Below are positions 34,211-43,220 of a stretch of 64,000 nucleotides of DNA, one piece after another. Within the stretch, counting starts at the first letter, position 1, and each line of letters starts with the position of its first letter. This stretch comes from Coriobacteriia bacterium (GTDB lineage Bacteria > Actinomycetota > Coriobacteriia > Anaerosomatales > Anaerosomataceae). Under the pieces are notes generated by a model. That model searched no databases and was not told where the DNA came from. It saw nothing but the letters and a program-made list of their open reading frames with translations. The stretch covers positions 1 through 64,000 of the forward strand of contig JAFGVD010000007.1 of NCBI GenBank assembly GCA_016938135.1, written 5' to 3'. The translations under genes were made by a program, and so were the position numbers.

Positions 34211-35137
34211 TTACTCGGTGGTCTTCTCTTTGAACAGCTCCGCGATGCCACCGATGCTGCCCATGATCCCGCTGACCTCCATGGGGAGGAACACCTTGTT
34301 CGCGGGCCCGTCCGCGATGGCCTTGAGGGCCTCGAGGTAACGGATGGCGATGAGGTCATTGGTGGGGTTGCCTTCGTGCACTGCGCTGAACACCGACTTG
34401 ATAGCGAGTGCCTCACCCTCTGCCAGCGCGATCTTCTGGAACTTCTCGGCTTCGGCCACGTCCTTGATGGCCTGGGCCTTACCTTCGGCTTCAAGAATAG
34501 CAGCGCCCTTTGAACCCTCGGCACGCGTGATCGCGGCTTGCTTGTCACCGTCGGCTTCAAGGATCAGGGCACGACGGGTACGCTCGGCTTTCATCTGGCG
34601 GTGCATGGCCTCGGTGACATCCATCGGCGGCTCGATGCGCTGCAGCTCCACGCGTACCACGCGTACGCCCCACTTGTCAGTGGCGTCGTCAAGAATCTGA
34701 CGCAGCGCCGAGTTGATCTGCTCACGTGAGGTCAGCGACTCGTCAAGCTGCATCTCGCCGATGACGTTACGCAGGTTGGTCTGTGCCAGCTTGGTGGCGG
34801 CGATGTAGAAGTTGGCCACGTTGTAGACCAGTTTCACCGGGTCGGTCGCCTCGTAGTAGACGACTGCGTCCACGGTGACAACGACGTTGTCTTTGGTGAT
34901 GACTTCTTGCGGGGGCACGTCGACGACGTTCTCGCGCATGTCCACCTTCGTCATCTTGTCGATGACCGGAATGATGATGGTTAGTCCGGAATCGACGGTG
35001 CGCTGATACTTGCCGAGACGTTCGACGAGACCTTTTTCATACGGTCGGACGATACGAATGCCAGCCATGGCGTAGAAGAACACCACGAATAGCACCACGG
35101 CGCCGAACACGACGGCAAACGCCGCTCCAGAATCCAT
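34211..35137 (-). CDS. SPFH/stomatin-like protein
   Basis: 308 residues from the ATG at 35137 with GGGGG six bases before. One N-terminal helix ([20 protein letters not shown]), then the SPFH domain: [33 protein letters not shown], and a long Ala/Glu/Lys helix to the end ([19 protein letters not shown]). It is the slipin/prohibitin-homologue type that pairs with NfeD. The NfeD gene precedes it by one base. The pair is thought to shape membrane microdomains and quality control. Confidence 0.95.
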   Translation of the reverse strand: MDSGAAFAVVFGAVVLFVVFFYAMAGIRIVRPYEKGLVERLGKYQRTVDSGLTIIIPVIDKMTKVDMRENVVDVPPQEVITKDNVVVTVDAVVYYEATDPVKLVYNVANFYIAATKLAQTNLRNVIGEMQLDESLTSREQINSALRQILDDATDKWGVRVVRVELQRIEPPMDVTEAMHRQMKAERTRRALILEADGDKQAAITRAEGSKGAAILEAEGKAQAIKDVAEAEKFQKIALAEGEALAIKSVFSAVHEGNPTNDLIAIRYLEALKAIADGPANKVFLPMEVSGIMGSIGGIAELFKEKTTE

Positions 35138-35138
35138 G

Positions 35139-35594
35139 TCAGTCCCCCTTCGTATCTGCAACTTCTACGGGCGTCACAACCAGGTGGGTGCCCTCGATGC
35201 GATCGATGATCACACGCGTGCCTACGGGAATGAGCTCTGTGGCAGGGGAGTCAGCACGCCATTCTTCACGCTCGATGCGTATCCGACCTGCACCATCTCC
35301 TGGCTCGATGCCTTCGGTGACAGTGCCGATCTTGCCTACCAGGCGGTCGACATTCACCTTCTGTGGCGGCTCATGAGTCACGCGGTCAGCGAAGCCCCGC
35401 AATCCGAACAGCAGCGCAATAGAGACGGCGAGAAACGCCGCCCACTGCCAGCCCAGGCTCAGGCCAAGGTAGTCCACAGCTGCCGCAGCAGCAGCGCCTA
35501 TCCCGAACGGGAGCAGGAAGAAACCAGCCGTGAACATCTCGCCCACGATGAGAACCGCTGCCAGGCCGACCCACACCCAGAACCATGCGTCCAT
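35139..35594 (-). CDS. NfeD family membrane protein
   Basis: 151 residues: an N-terminal helix region ([19 protein letters not shown]), a second pair of helices up to residue 65, then an OB-fold domain with [11 protein letters not shown] and the typical beta strands ([18 protein letters not shown]). This is the short NfeD form without the ClpP-like protease part, always found with a slipin gene, as here. Confidence 0.95.
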   Translation of the reverse strand: MDAWFWVWVGLAAVLIVGEMFTAGFFLLPFGIGAAAAAAVDYLGLSLGWQWAAFLAVSIALLFGLRGFADRVTHEPPQKVNVDRLVGKIGTVTEGIEPGDGAGRIRIEREEWRADSPATELIPVGTRVIIDRIEGTHLVVTPVEVADTKGD

Positions 35595-35665
35595 TGCATC
35601 ACACTCCCCGAGTGATCCGATAACTCGACACTAATCGTAAGGAGGCACTGAAGGAAGTGTGTACC

Positions 35666-36568
35666 CTAATTCGCGCTTTGTTCCTCGTCATCTCCGAGAG
35701 GAGACAGGCCCCGCTCGGCCGCCACAGCATCCAGGGCCAGCATGACGACTTCTTCAACCATCGGATCCAACGCGAAGTCGAGTTCTTTCTCGAACGATAC
35801 TTTGAGATAGCCGTTGCACGTCTTGCATGTGTGGATGCGATGGCCGGGGTCTTCCTGGTCGAACAGATACTCAAGACTCTCGGGTGTGCGCTCCCCGCAT
35901 CTGGCACAGCGCAGTCGAGCGAAGATCCACTCTGCACGGCACAGGGGGCAGGAGAGCATGCGAACGCCGCCCTGTAGGTTTCCTTTGTCCAGAACCCGAC
36001 CGAATGACGCAGGAGTGCCGCACACGGGGCACAGACCGGAGCTCCACCGGGTCCAGTCGAACTCCTTCAAGGGCTTGAGCGCCTTGGTTGCGCCCGCGGA
36101 TATGAACGGAGTGATGGCGGTGGTCACAATGAACGAGTACGTGGACAGCGGGGCCGCACCGGCCTCTTTGGAGAGACGTGCATACATCAAGGATACGAAC
36201 GAGTCGATTCCCTTGAGGACATCTTGGACCATTTCGTCTGTGACGGTGGACTCGAAGTCAGCCGCTTTGAGGGCGTCGGACTGTTCCAGGGGAAGACCGC
36301 CCTCTTCGGCGAGCAGATCCGCTACCGCACGCAACGCACTGCGCAGCGGAGCAACAGGGATGGACGGTGCAGACATGGCAAAGACTATGCGTCCTGACGC
36401 TAGGGCCTCTTCGATCTTGTCATTTTCGGGGGGCGTCCAGTCGAGTGCCTCTTGTGCGAAGGAGTCCTGGAGATTCCAGAGCTTCTCGAAGAAGGCGAGC
36501 GTCGGTGCGATGTCAGGTCGGATCTCGCTGTAACGCTGGATGGATTTCGAGCGCGGTGAAGGAGTCAC
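35666..36568 (-). CDS. fdhE: formate dehydrogenase accessory protein FdhE-like
   Basis: 300 residues with the four Cys pairs of FdhE: CPVCG (near 183), CPLC (207), CARCG (220), CKTCN (248), which hold iron or zinc. FdhE is needed for activation of respiratory formate dehydrogenases. The formate dehydrogenase genes lie 1.3 kb away on the same strand, with two + strand redox genes between. The C-terminus ends in an acidic tail. Confidence 0.88.
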   Translation of the reverse strand: MTPSPRSKSIQRYSEIRPDIAPTLAFFEKLWNLQDSFAQEALDWTPPENDKIEEALASGRIVFAMSAPSIPVAPLRSALRAVADLLAEEGGLPLEQSDALKAADFESTVTDEMVQDVLKGIDSFVSLMYARLSKEAGAAPLSTYSFIVTTAITPFISAGATKALKPLKEFDWTRWSSGLCPVCGTPASFGRVLDKGNLQGGVRMLSCPLCRAEWIFARLRCARCGERTPESLEYLFDQEDPGHRIHTCKTCNGYLKVSFEKELDFALDPMVEEVVMLALDAVAAERGLSPLGDDEEQSAN

Positions 36569-36743
36569 AGTGCCTCCATTTGGGTTGCCGGTTTGTGATT
36601 CTTACCCACTCACAGGGTACCGCAATGCCCCCTGAGGTACCAGCGCGCCTGCGCATTCCGGTGTTCGGTCAAAACCTTCCATGGGTACAATAGTAAGCAG
36701 TCTCGATGACGAGGCCGGCGACTCGACAGGCGGGGTGAAGGGT

Positions 36744-37322
36744 ATGCGGCGAAGACACGGCACGACGTTTGTTTTGCTCCTGGTAGCGGTGGGACTGTCG
36801 TTTGCGCTAGGGGGGTGCAGCACGGAGGGCGTTGGAGAGGATTCAGAGCTCCCGCCCCAGGAGGGTCTTGAGATCGGTGACATCGCTCCCGATTTCCGGA
36901 TGCAGAGTCAAGATCAGGTCACAGTGGCTCTGAAAGACTACGCAGGGACGAAGAACGTCGTGCTGGTCTTCTATCCCGCGGACTTCACGCCTGTTTGAGA
37001 GGGCGAGCTGTCCGGGTACCGTGACAACTACCAGTTCTTCCAGGATCGTGATACCGAGGTCTTTGGCATCAGCCTTGACGGGTGGGCCAGTCATGCTGAG
37101 TTCCGAGCGCAGCTTGAGATCCCATTCGATCTACTGAGTGACTGGGAGCGCACGACTACTCCCGAGTACAGGGCGTTCAACGAGCGGCAGATACTGGCCA
37201 ACCGCTGGAGTTACCTGATCGACAAGGAAGGCAAGATCGTCTACACGCAGCATTCGGGTCTCAACGAGCCGCGGGATATCGACGCCATGATGGATGCTGT
37301 TGAGAAGCTGTACGCGGAGTAG
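36744..37322 (+). CDS. selenocysteine peroxiredoxin lipoprotein
   Basis: 192 residues if TGA at 36996-36998 is read as Sec (residue 85). The N-terminus (RRRHGTTFVLLLVAVGLSFA, Cys 25 in LGGC) is a lipoprotein signal. Then GDIAPDFRM and VVLVFYPADFTPV-U-EGELSGYRDNY: the peroxidatic Cys of AhpC/TSA proteins is replaced by Sec exactly in the FTPVC position. The frame stays open 108 codons past the TGA, with FGISLDGWASHAEF and IDKEGKIVYT. A hairpin follows the TGA. Start chosen at the Met before the signal peptide. It should reduce peroxides outside the membrane; the resolving partner is probably the thioredoxin-like lipoprotein 56 bases downstream. Confidence 0.85.
36996..37029 (+). promoter_or_regulatory. 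Sec codon and candidate bacterial SECIS hairpin (peroxiredoxin)
   Basis: TGA at 36996-36998. Seven bases on, AGCTGTC (37006-37012) pairs with GACAACT (37023-37029; one C:A mismatch), continued by CGG/CCG around a GTA loop at 37016-37018, leaving one unpaired T at 37022. The loop lies about 18 bases after the TGA, the range used by SelB. Confidence 0.6.
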
Positions 37323-37378
37323 CAGTCCGAACATGTCGATAGTGCCCCGGAAGGGCACATCGTCTTGGAGGAGGAACC

Positions 37379-37813
37379 ATGAGAAGAGCTTTAAGCCTGG
37401 TGCTTGTTGTGGCGTTGTTCGCGAGTATGGTGGTGCTTGCAGGCTGTGACAGCTCTACTGCCGAGAAAGCGCCGCTTACCTTCATGCAGTTCTATGACCC
37501 CGAGTGCCCGTTCTGTCAGGCGATGGAGCCCATCGTCGAGAACCTGCGCGCTGAGTACGAGCCAAAGATAGAGAGCTTCCAGATTATCGATGTCTCCACT
37601 GATGAAGGACGCGCTCAAGCTGAGGAGTTCGGTGTGTTCATTACGCCGACATTCTTCTTGCTTGATGCCGACGGTGAGACTTTGGACAAGATCTCAGGTG
37701 CGGCTACTGAAGAGAACATGAAGAAGTTCATCGATCGTGGCATAGACGATGTGACGGGTGAAGCTACCGGCCCCAAGGAGGAGATACCTACCGAGGGCGG
37801 CACGGAGCAGTAA
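37379..37813 (+). CDS. thioredoxin-like lipoprotein
   Basis: 144 residues. Lipobox LAGC (Cys 23), then TFMQFYDPECPFCQAMEP with the CPFC redox site at 43-46, and the cis-Pro motif VFITPTFFLLD. The C-terminal tail is acidic and Pro/Glu-rich. GGAGGA precedes the ATG. The context suggests reduction of the Sec-peroxiredoxin lipoprotein in the same operon. The electron source across the membrane (for example a CcdA/DsbD-type protein) is not in the window. Confidence 0.93.
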   Translation: MRRALSLVLVVALFASMVVLAGCDSSTAEKAPLTFMQFYDPECPFCQAMEPIVENLRAEYEPKIESFQIIDVSTDEGRAQAEEFGVFITPTFFLLDADGETLDKISGAATEENMKKFIDRGIDDVTGEATGPKEEIPTEGGTEQ

Positions 37814-37834
37814 TACGAGAGCCAGAGCATGCGA

Positions 37835-37866
37835 AAGGGGCCGGATCCTGCTGGATCCGGCCCCTT
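37835..37866. terminator. bidirectional terminator
   Basis: Perfect 14-bp repeat AAGGGGCCGGATCC/GGATCCGGCCCCTT (37835-37848, 37853-37866), four-base loop and a T-rich tail (CTTT). It closes the peroxiredoxin operon and faces the formate dehydrogenase operon. Confidence 0.85.
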
Positions 37867-37895
37867 CTTTGACCAGGGTGAACGGTGGAGAGTGG

Positions 37896-38573
37896 TTACT
37901 CTACCGAGACCTTGTCACCCTTTGCGAGCTCCTCTTTGGCCCAGGTGCCCCAGTGGTACAGAGCGTCGGACTCAGAGACCTTACCGTCGCCGAACATGAG
38001 GCGAACAGAGCCACGGTAGGGCTGGAACACGCCGGCACCCAGGTAGATGTGAACGAACATCATGAGTCCCAGCAGGACGAAGGCCACGTCGTGCGCCACG
38101 AGCATCCACAGTGTCAGCGTCCCGTTGATGGCAACGCCAGAGGCGGAGAGCCACAGGAAGACACCGGAGATGGAGATGGCGATCGCGAACGCGAACAGCA
38201 TCCAGTCTGACAACGCCTGGCCGGACTTGAGTTCTTTCTGCTCAGGCATGTGCTGCTTCGCACCGGTGAACAGGTAGGGGAAGAACTTCGCCATGAACTC
38301 TTTGTCGCCGGCGTCCCACTTGTAGAACATGTTCTTCAAGAAGTGCTTGAAGCCCTTCGGGTTCACGACTACTGCCAGCAGTGGTGCGGCGATGAAGATA
38401 ACGGCCATCACACGGTGGACCGTACGTGCACCCTGCATGGCGCCCAGCCCGACGGCCGACGCTACGGCTGGGATGAAGAGCATGAGTCCCGTCACGAACA
38501 GTGACATACATGCAATCGTGTGAATCCAGTGAAGACCGCGTGCAAACGCGCTCTGGCGCTGAATGTATCTCAT
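37896..38573 (-). CDS. fdnI: formate dehydrogenase gamma subunit, cytochrome b556 type
   Basis: 225 residues, four membrane helices with histidines for two b haems: ARGLHWIHTIACMSLFV, GARTVHRVMAVIFIAAP and VAHDVAFVLLGLMMFVHIYLG. It anchors the complex and passes electrons from the beta subunit to menaquinone. The C-terminus (DALYHWGTWAKEELAKGDK) is cytoplasmic. Its ATG overlaps the beta stop at one base. Confidence 0.94.
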   Translation of the reverse strand: MRYIQRQSAFARGLHWIHTIACMSLFVTGLMLFIPAVASAVGLGAMQGARTVHRVMAVIFIAAPLLAVVVNPKGFKHFLKNMFYKWDAGDKEFMAKFFPYLFTGAKQHMPEQKELKSGQALSDWMLFAFAIAISISGVFLWLSASGVAINGTLTLWMLVAHDVAFVLLGLMMFVHIYLGAGVFQPYRGSVRLMFGDGKVSESDALYHWGTWAKEELAKGDKVSVE

Positions 38574-39412
38574 TACTCCACCTCCCCAATCGTCCAGGTG
38601 TCAGTCTTCTCATCGTACGAGTGCTCGCCGCGCTTGTACTTGGAGCCCATCGCGAAGGAGAATCCGAGGGCACCAACGACAACACCAACGCCGACTGCGC
38701 TAAGCGGCTTCGCGAGATCGAGCAGGCTCGTTGCGACCGGAACCTTCGGATCACGGATCAGGCCGTGAGCCTCAAGACCGCGGTGCGCCACGATAATCGT
38801 GTGCATACCACCGACTTCGTTCTCGCCGTAAATCTCGGCCTTGTCGAAGCCCTGCTCCTTGAGAGTGTCTACGCGCGCCTTTGCCTTTGCCACCATCTCG
38901 GCTCGATCGCCGTACTCAAGGGCATCGGTGGGGCATGCAGTGACACAGGCGGGGTCTTTGTCTGCAGACGTGCGGTCGAAGCACTGCCAGCACTTGAACG
39001 ACTTGGCGTAGTCGGTTCCACCGATAACCTTTGCTCGGGGAATCGAGAACGGGCAGTTGTTCACGCAGTACTGACAACCGATGCACTTGTCCTGGTCGAT
39101 GACTACCGCGCCATTGTCCTTGTGGCTGATGGCGCCCACAGGGCAGGCCATCTCGCATGCGGCGTCGGTGCAGTGGAAGCATGCGTGGCGCATGAAGTTC
39201 CACTCAACGCCGATGTCCATGGAGACCTCGGAGAAGGTCATGAGCAGCCATGTGTCCGGGTCGAGATCGAGCGGGCCCTGATAGCTCTTTGTGAATTCAT
39301 ACTCCTCGGCCGTGAGAGGCGCGGGAAGCTGGTTCCACTGCTTGCAGGCTATCTGGCAACCCTTACAGGCGGTGCACTTAGAGGCGTCGTAAAGAATCGC
39401 TGTCTCAGCCAT
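38573..39412 (-). CDS. fdnH: formate dehydrogenase beta subunit, four [4Fe-4S] clusters
   Basis: 279 residues from the ATG at 39412 with AGGAGG six bases before. Cysteine blocks: CTACKGCQIACKQW, CFHCTDAACEMACP, CIGCQYCVNNCPFSIP and CWQCFDRTSADKDPACVTACP. A single C-terminal helix (LSAVGVGVVVGALGFSFAMG) ties it to the gamma subunit. It carries electrons from the alpha subunit. Overlaps neither neighbour; one base separates it from alpha. Confidence 0.96.
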   Translation of the reverse strand: MAETAILYDASKCTACKGCQIACKQWNQLPAPLTAEEYEFTKSYQGPLDLDPDTWLLMTFSEVSMDIGVEWNFMRHACFHCTDAACEMACPVGAISHKDNGAVVIDQDKCIGCQYCVNNCPFSIPRAKVIGGTDYAKSFKCWQCFDRTSADKDPACVTACPTDALEYGDRAEMVAKAKARVDTLKEQGFDKAEIYGENEVGGMHTIIVAHRGLEAHGLIRDPKVPVATSLLDLAKPLSAVGVGVVVGALGFSFAMGSKYKRGEHSYDEKTDTWTIGEVE

Positions 39413-39413
39413 G

Positions 39414-42400
39414 TCACACCTCCTGCTTCCGGATGTTGACAAGGAACGCCTTGCTTTCCGGAATCATCGTGTTGGCATCGCCAACGTTGGGGGAGAGCTC
39501 GTTGGCGGAACCACCAACAGAGCAGGTACCGGCATAGCCCCAGTGCCACGGAGTGCCGATCTGATGGACTGTCTTTCCGCTGACGGTGAAGGGCTTGACG
39601 CGGTCAGTGACCATTGCATAGGCCGTGATAGCGCCTCGCTTGTTCTCGATCACCACGTTGTCACCGGATACGATGTCCTTTTCTTCCGCCAGTTCACGCG
39701 AGAGTTCGACGAACATCTTCGGCATCGTCTGGACGAGCCATGGCAGGTTACGGGTGAGAACGCCGGACTGCCAGTGCTCGGTGAGACGGAATGTCGTCAT
39801 GACGATCGGGTACTCGTCCGCTGTACCGCGGGTCTCTTCGGCCGTCGGGTAGATCGTGATGGCCGGGTTGACCTGCGTGCTGGACATCTGGTTCTCTACC
39901 GGAGCCTCAAAGGGCTCGTAGTGCTCTGGGAACGGTCCATCTGCCATACCCGGGGCAAAGAACCGACCTGCGCCTTCCGGCACCATGATGAATGCTGTGG
40001 AGTTTGGCGGAGTCGGTGTTGCCACTCCGTCCGCGTCTACGACCTGGAAGCCGAAGTCCGGAACGTCGTTGCGGAGCCACTTGGTCCCGTCCCACTTCAC
40101 AAGAATCTTGTTCTCGTTCCAGGGCTTACCGCTCGGGTCCGCCGATGCGCGGTTGTAGATAACGCGGCGGTTGACCGGCCATGCGAACGACCATCCGAGG
40201 TACGAGCCGATGGGCTCAGTGAGTCCTTCGCCAGGTTCATCGACATCGTTGCGGGAGCCGGTGGGCTGATCTGCCGGCTCGTTGGAATCGTTGTTGTTCC
40301 AGTAGCCGGAGTAGATCCAGTTACCACACGCGGTGGAGCCGTCGGCAGCAAGCAGGGTGAAGTTCTTCACGAGGCTGTTGTCGGCGACCGTGTAACCGTT
40401 GAGCGCACGAGCTACCTTGGTGATATCGGCGTGGCCGGCATCGTCGAGGTAGTCCCAGGTGAGCTCTGTGATCTGCTCGGGATTTGCGCCGCCCTCGGCC
40501 TTGTAGAGATCCTGGAGCTTGAGAACAAGCTCTGTACAAATCTCCAGGTCGTCCTTCTGGTCCTCACGAGGTTCGACTGCCTTGTAGCGCCACTGGATCC
40601 AGCGGCCGGAGTTCGCGATCTCGCCCTGCTTCTCGTAGTGACAAGCAGCGGGAAGCAAGAAGACTTCGGTCTGGATGTCGGCAGGAGTGGCGTTGGCCTT
40701 CTCGCTCCAGAAGATCGAGGTCTCGGTCTCCCAGAGGTCGATGGCGACCATCCACTTTAGCTTCTCAAGTGCCTTGCGCTCCATGCCGCAGTTCGGGCCG
40801 GCCTGTGCGGGGTTCTGACCCCAGCAGAACAGTCCCTCCATCTCGCCGTTGTACATCTTCTCGAACATGGCGATATGGCTGTGGTTCGAGCCGTCGTACT
40901 TGGGAAGCATGTCGTAGGCGTAGTCGTTGTCGACCGTGGCGTAGTCTCCGTACAGTTCCTTGAGAAGGCTGATGAGGAACTTCGGCTTGTTGGTCCAGTA
41001 GCTGCCTGCAGGTGTCTCCGTTGACAGATAGTCGGCGAGCTTTGGATGCTTGACGCTGGTCGGCGATGACATGTAGCCGGGGATGATGTGGAACAGCATC
41101 GCCATGTCGGTCGAACCCTGGACGTTGGACTCACCACGGAGGGCGTTGACGCCACCGCCTGCAACACCCATGTTGCCAAGGAGCAACTGGGTCATTGCCA
41201 TGGCGCGGACGTTCTGTGAGCCGTAGGTGTGCTGGGTCTGGCCCATCGCGTAGAGGATGGAGCCGGCCTTGCCGGGCTCACCGGTAGAGGCGTACAGCTC
41301 ATAGACCTCAAGCAGACGATCAAGCGGCATGCCCGTGATGCTGGAAACAAGTTCCGGTGTGTAGCGCGAGTAGTGCGCCTTCATGAGCTGCCAGACGCAG
41401 TTCGGATCCTGAAGTGTAGCGTCCTTCTTGGGGGTCTTGATGGTAGGTGTCGTGAACGCCGGCGTGCCAGCTCCGTTGACCCATGCCATCTTGCCGGTCT
41501 CGGTGGTGTCCCACTGCTCTTCGGACTCGATCTGGTATGCCCAGGTCGCCTTGTCTGCGGCGTACTTGGCGGTGGCTGTGTCGTAGCCACTGAACAGGCC
41601 GTCGGAGAAAGCGTAGTCCGGCGTTACAAGCCAGGAGGCCGTTGTATACGCCTTGACGTACTCATCATGCTGCAGGTTGTTCTCCATGATGTAGTTGAAC
41701 AGACCACCATAGAAAGCGATGTCAGTACCCGAGCGGAGCGGCGCGTACAGGTCGGCGACAGCCGCGGTACGCGTGAAGCGTGGGTCGACGACGACGAGCT
41801 TGCCGCCCATGAGCTTGGCTTCAGTTATCCACTTCATCGAAATCGGGTGGTTCTCGGCGCAGTTGGAGCCGTTCACCATGATTACGTCGCAGTTCTTAAG
41901 GTCGATCCAGTGGTTCGTCATGGCACCGCGCCCGAATGTGTTGCCCAAACCTTGGACAGTGGCGCTGTGTCATATACGGGCCTGGTGCTCGATGAACGTC
42001 ACGCCGAGCGCGCGAGCGAACTTCTGCACCGCATAACACTCTTCGCCGTCGAGACCCGCGCCACCAAGGTTGCCGATCGCTTCGCAGCGGTTGACGGTAG
42101 CACCGTTGGCATCAGTGGCCTCATAGTTGGCATCGCGCGTCTCCTTGACACGCTTGGCAATCTCTTCGATCGCCCATTCCCAGTCCTTCGTCTCCCATTC
42201 AGAAGAACCGGGAGCACGGTACTGGACTTTGGTCAGTCGATACGGGTTCGGTTCTAGTGCGCCCGTCTCGGGGTTGTACACGTTGCGGATGTTGAACTGG
42301 GCCGAGCCCTTTGAGCACAGCGCACCGCGGTTGATGGGGTGGTCCGGATCGCCTTCAAGGTTGACGAGTTCGCCATCGATCACCGAGCAGATTCCGCCGC

Positions 42401-42572
42401 AACCTACAGCGCAGTAGCAGCAGATCGTTGGTGATTCAGTGGCACCCTTGATGCGGAGCTCCGGAACGGCATCAGCCGCGAGAGCGTTGGCAGGGCCAAA
42501 TACCTCGGCCAGGGCTCCGGCAGCGAAAGTCGCGCCGGTGAGCTTGAAGAAGCTACGCCTGGAAAGGTTCAC
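39414..42572 (-). CDS. fdnG: formate dehydrogenase alpha subunit, selenocysteine-containing, Tat-exported
   Basis: 1052 residues when the TGA at 41970-41972 is read as Sec (residue 201). Tat leader NLSRRSFFKLTG; [4Fe-4S] cysteines in CCYCAVGCGG and CSKG; catalytic EHQARI-U-HSATVQGLGNTFG, the exact FdnG context; then GRGAMTNHWIDLKNCDVIMV and the MGD-binding domains to the C-terminus. Without readthrough the gene would break into two perfectly collinear pieces. I chose GTG at 42572 because GGAGG lies five bases before it; ATG at 42584 would place the ribosome site inside the frame. It oxidises formate outside the membrane. Confidence 0.93.
41942..41972 (-). promoter_or_regulatory. Sec codon and candidate SECIS hairpin (formate dehydrogenase)
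   Basis: TGA at 41972-41970 (minus strand). After 11 bases, TGTCC (41958-41954) pairs with GGGCA (41946-41942) around a 7-base loop AAGGTTT. The loop is about 20 bases past the TGA and has the GGTT that SelB contacts in other SECIS loops. Confidence 0.55.
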
Positions 42573-43220
42573 CCTTACCTCCATTCACAGGAAACATACG
42601 ATTGGTCAGTTCACGTACCAGTCTGTACCTGCGTTCTGTGCGCTTTGCGCAACCCTCCAATCCACACACTACGTGTCGCTGAATCGCTGACTTGGGCGGG
42701 GATTCCCTCCCGGCCTTCGGTGTGCGATTACCAGCGGCTGGACAGTAGGTAGCCCCCGTCGTCTTCGAACGAGGGGCATGGGGGGGTCAAGGGGAGAAAC
42801 GCGAAAAGCGCCACAGATATAAACGACTGTGCGACAGTCGTATCTGTAGCGCCCACTACAGAGTTGCTTCGTACCGCGGAGAATGCCGGTTCTCTCACGT
42901 CAACCCCCTTACCATGCACCGAGGGTAGCACAGGGTCACAGAGGATGTGTAGGGTCTGAATCGTTGCTTCGGACAGGCGGTAGTCTCGCTCAGGCAAATT
43001 CAGGCCCCACGCCTGTGAGCTGCAGGCGAAGCAGTATGGAAACATGCATGAAATGAATCATCTGACCGCTCGTCAGAGGGGCGACCCTTAGGAAGCCTGT
43101 TCCTCTGTTGAATATTCCAAGAATCTGATACACTCCCACAATCTCAGGCGGAGCGCGTGTCACTTCCAGATTCCGATGACTCGCGACAAGCAAGAACGTG
43201 TGCAGAAACGGAGGAAAGGC
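42573..43220. other. 648-base divergent intergenic region
   Basis: Separates fdnG (-) from the branched-chain importer (+). I find no convincing gene. It holds a G/C hairpin (42694-42711) in the fdnG leader, the strong hairpin at 42808-42852 described separately, and the promoter area of the importer near 43100-43200, with TTGAAT and TACACT spaced 15 bases apart. I looked for tRNA-Sec here and found no cloverleaf. Confidence 0.5.
42808..42852 (-). terminator. strong orphan hairpin with T-run on the minus strand
   Basis: Inner stem ACGACTGT/ACAGTCGT (42823-42830, 42834-42841, loop GCG), middle stem CAGAT/ATCTG (42814-42818, 42842-42846, a four-base bulge), outer GCGC/GCGC (42808-42811, 42849-42852). 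Read leftwards it is followed by TTTT and C/T-rich bases, like a terminator. No gene lies upstream on that strand, so it may end a small RNA or attenuate fdnG transcription. Confidence 0.5.

Noticed and set aside
39411-40760. 450-codon open frame on the + strand
   Set aside because: It is fully antisense to the formate dehydrogenase alpha gene, has no family features and no ribosome site. High GC content makes such shadow frames common.
41948-41972. fdnG as two genes or a pseudogene broken by a stop
   Set aside because: The stop is TGA at the exact Sec position of FdnG and the flanking residues are conserved on both sides.
41229-42257. Long + strand frame spanning the fdnG Sec region
   Set aside because: Antisense to fdnG; composition is that of a shadow frame.
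42694-42800. Possible tRNA-Sec (TTCGAA near 42756)
   Set aside because: The bases around TTCGAA do not form a T-stem that leads into an acceptor stem, and no TCA anticodon loop lies at the right distance on either strand.
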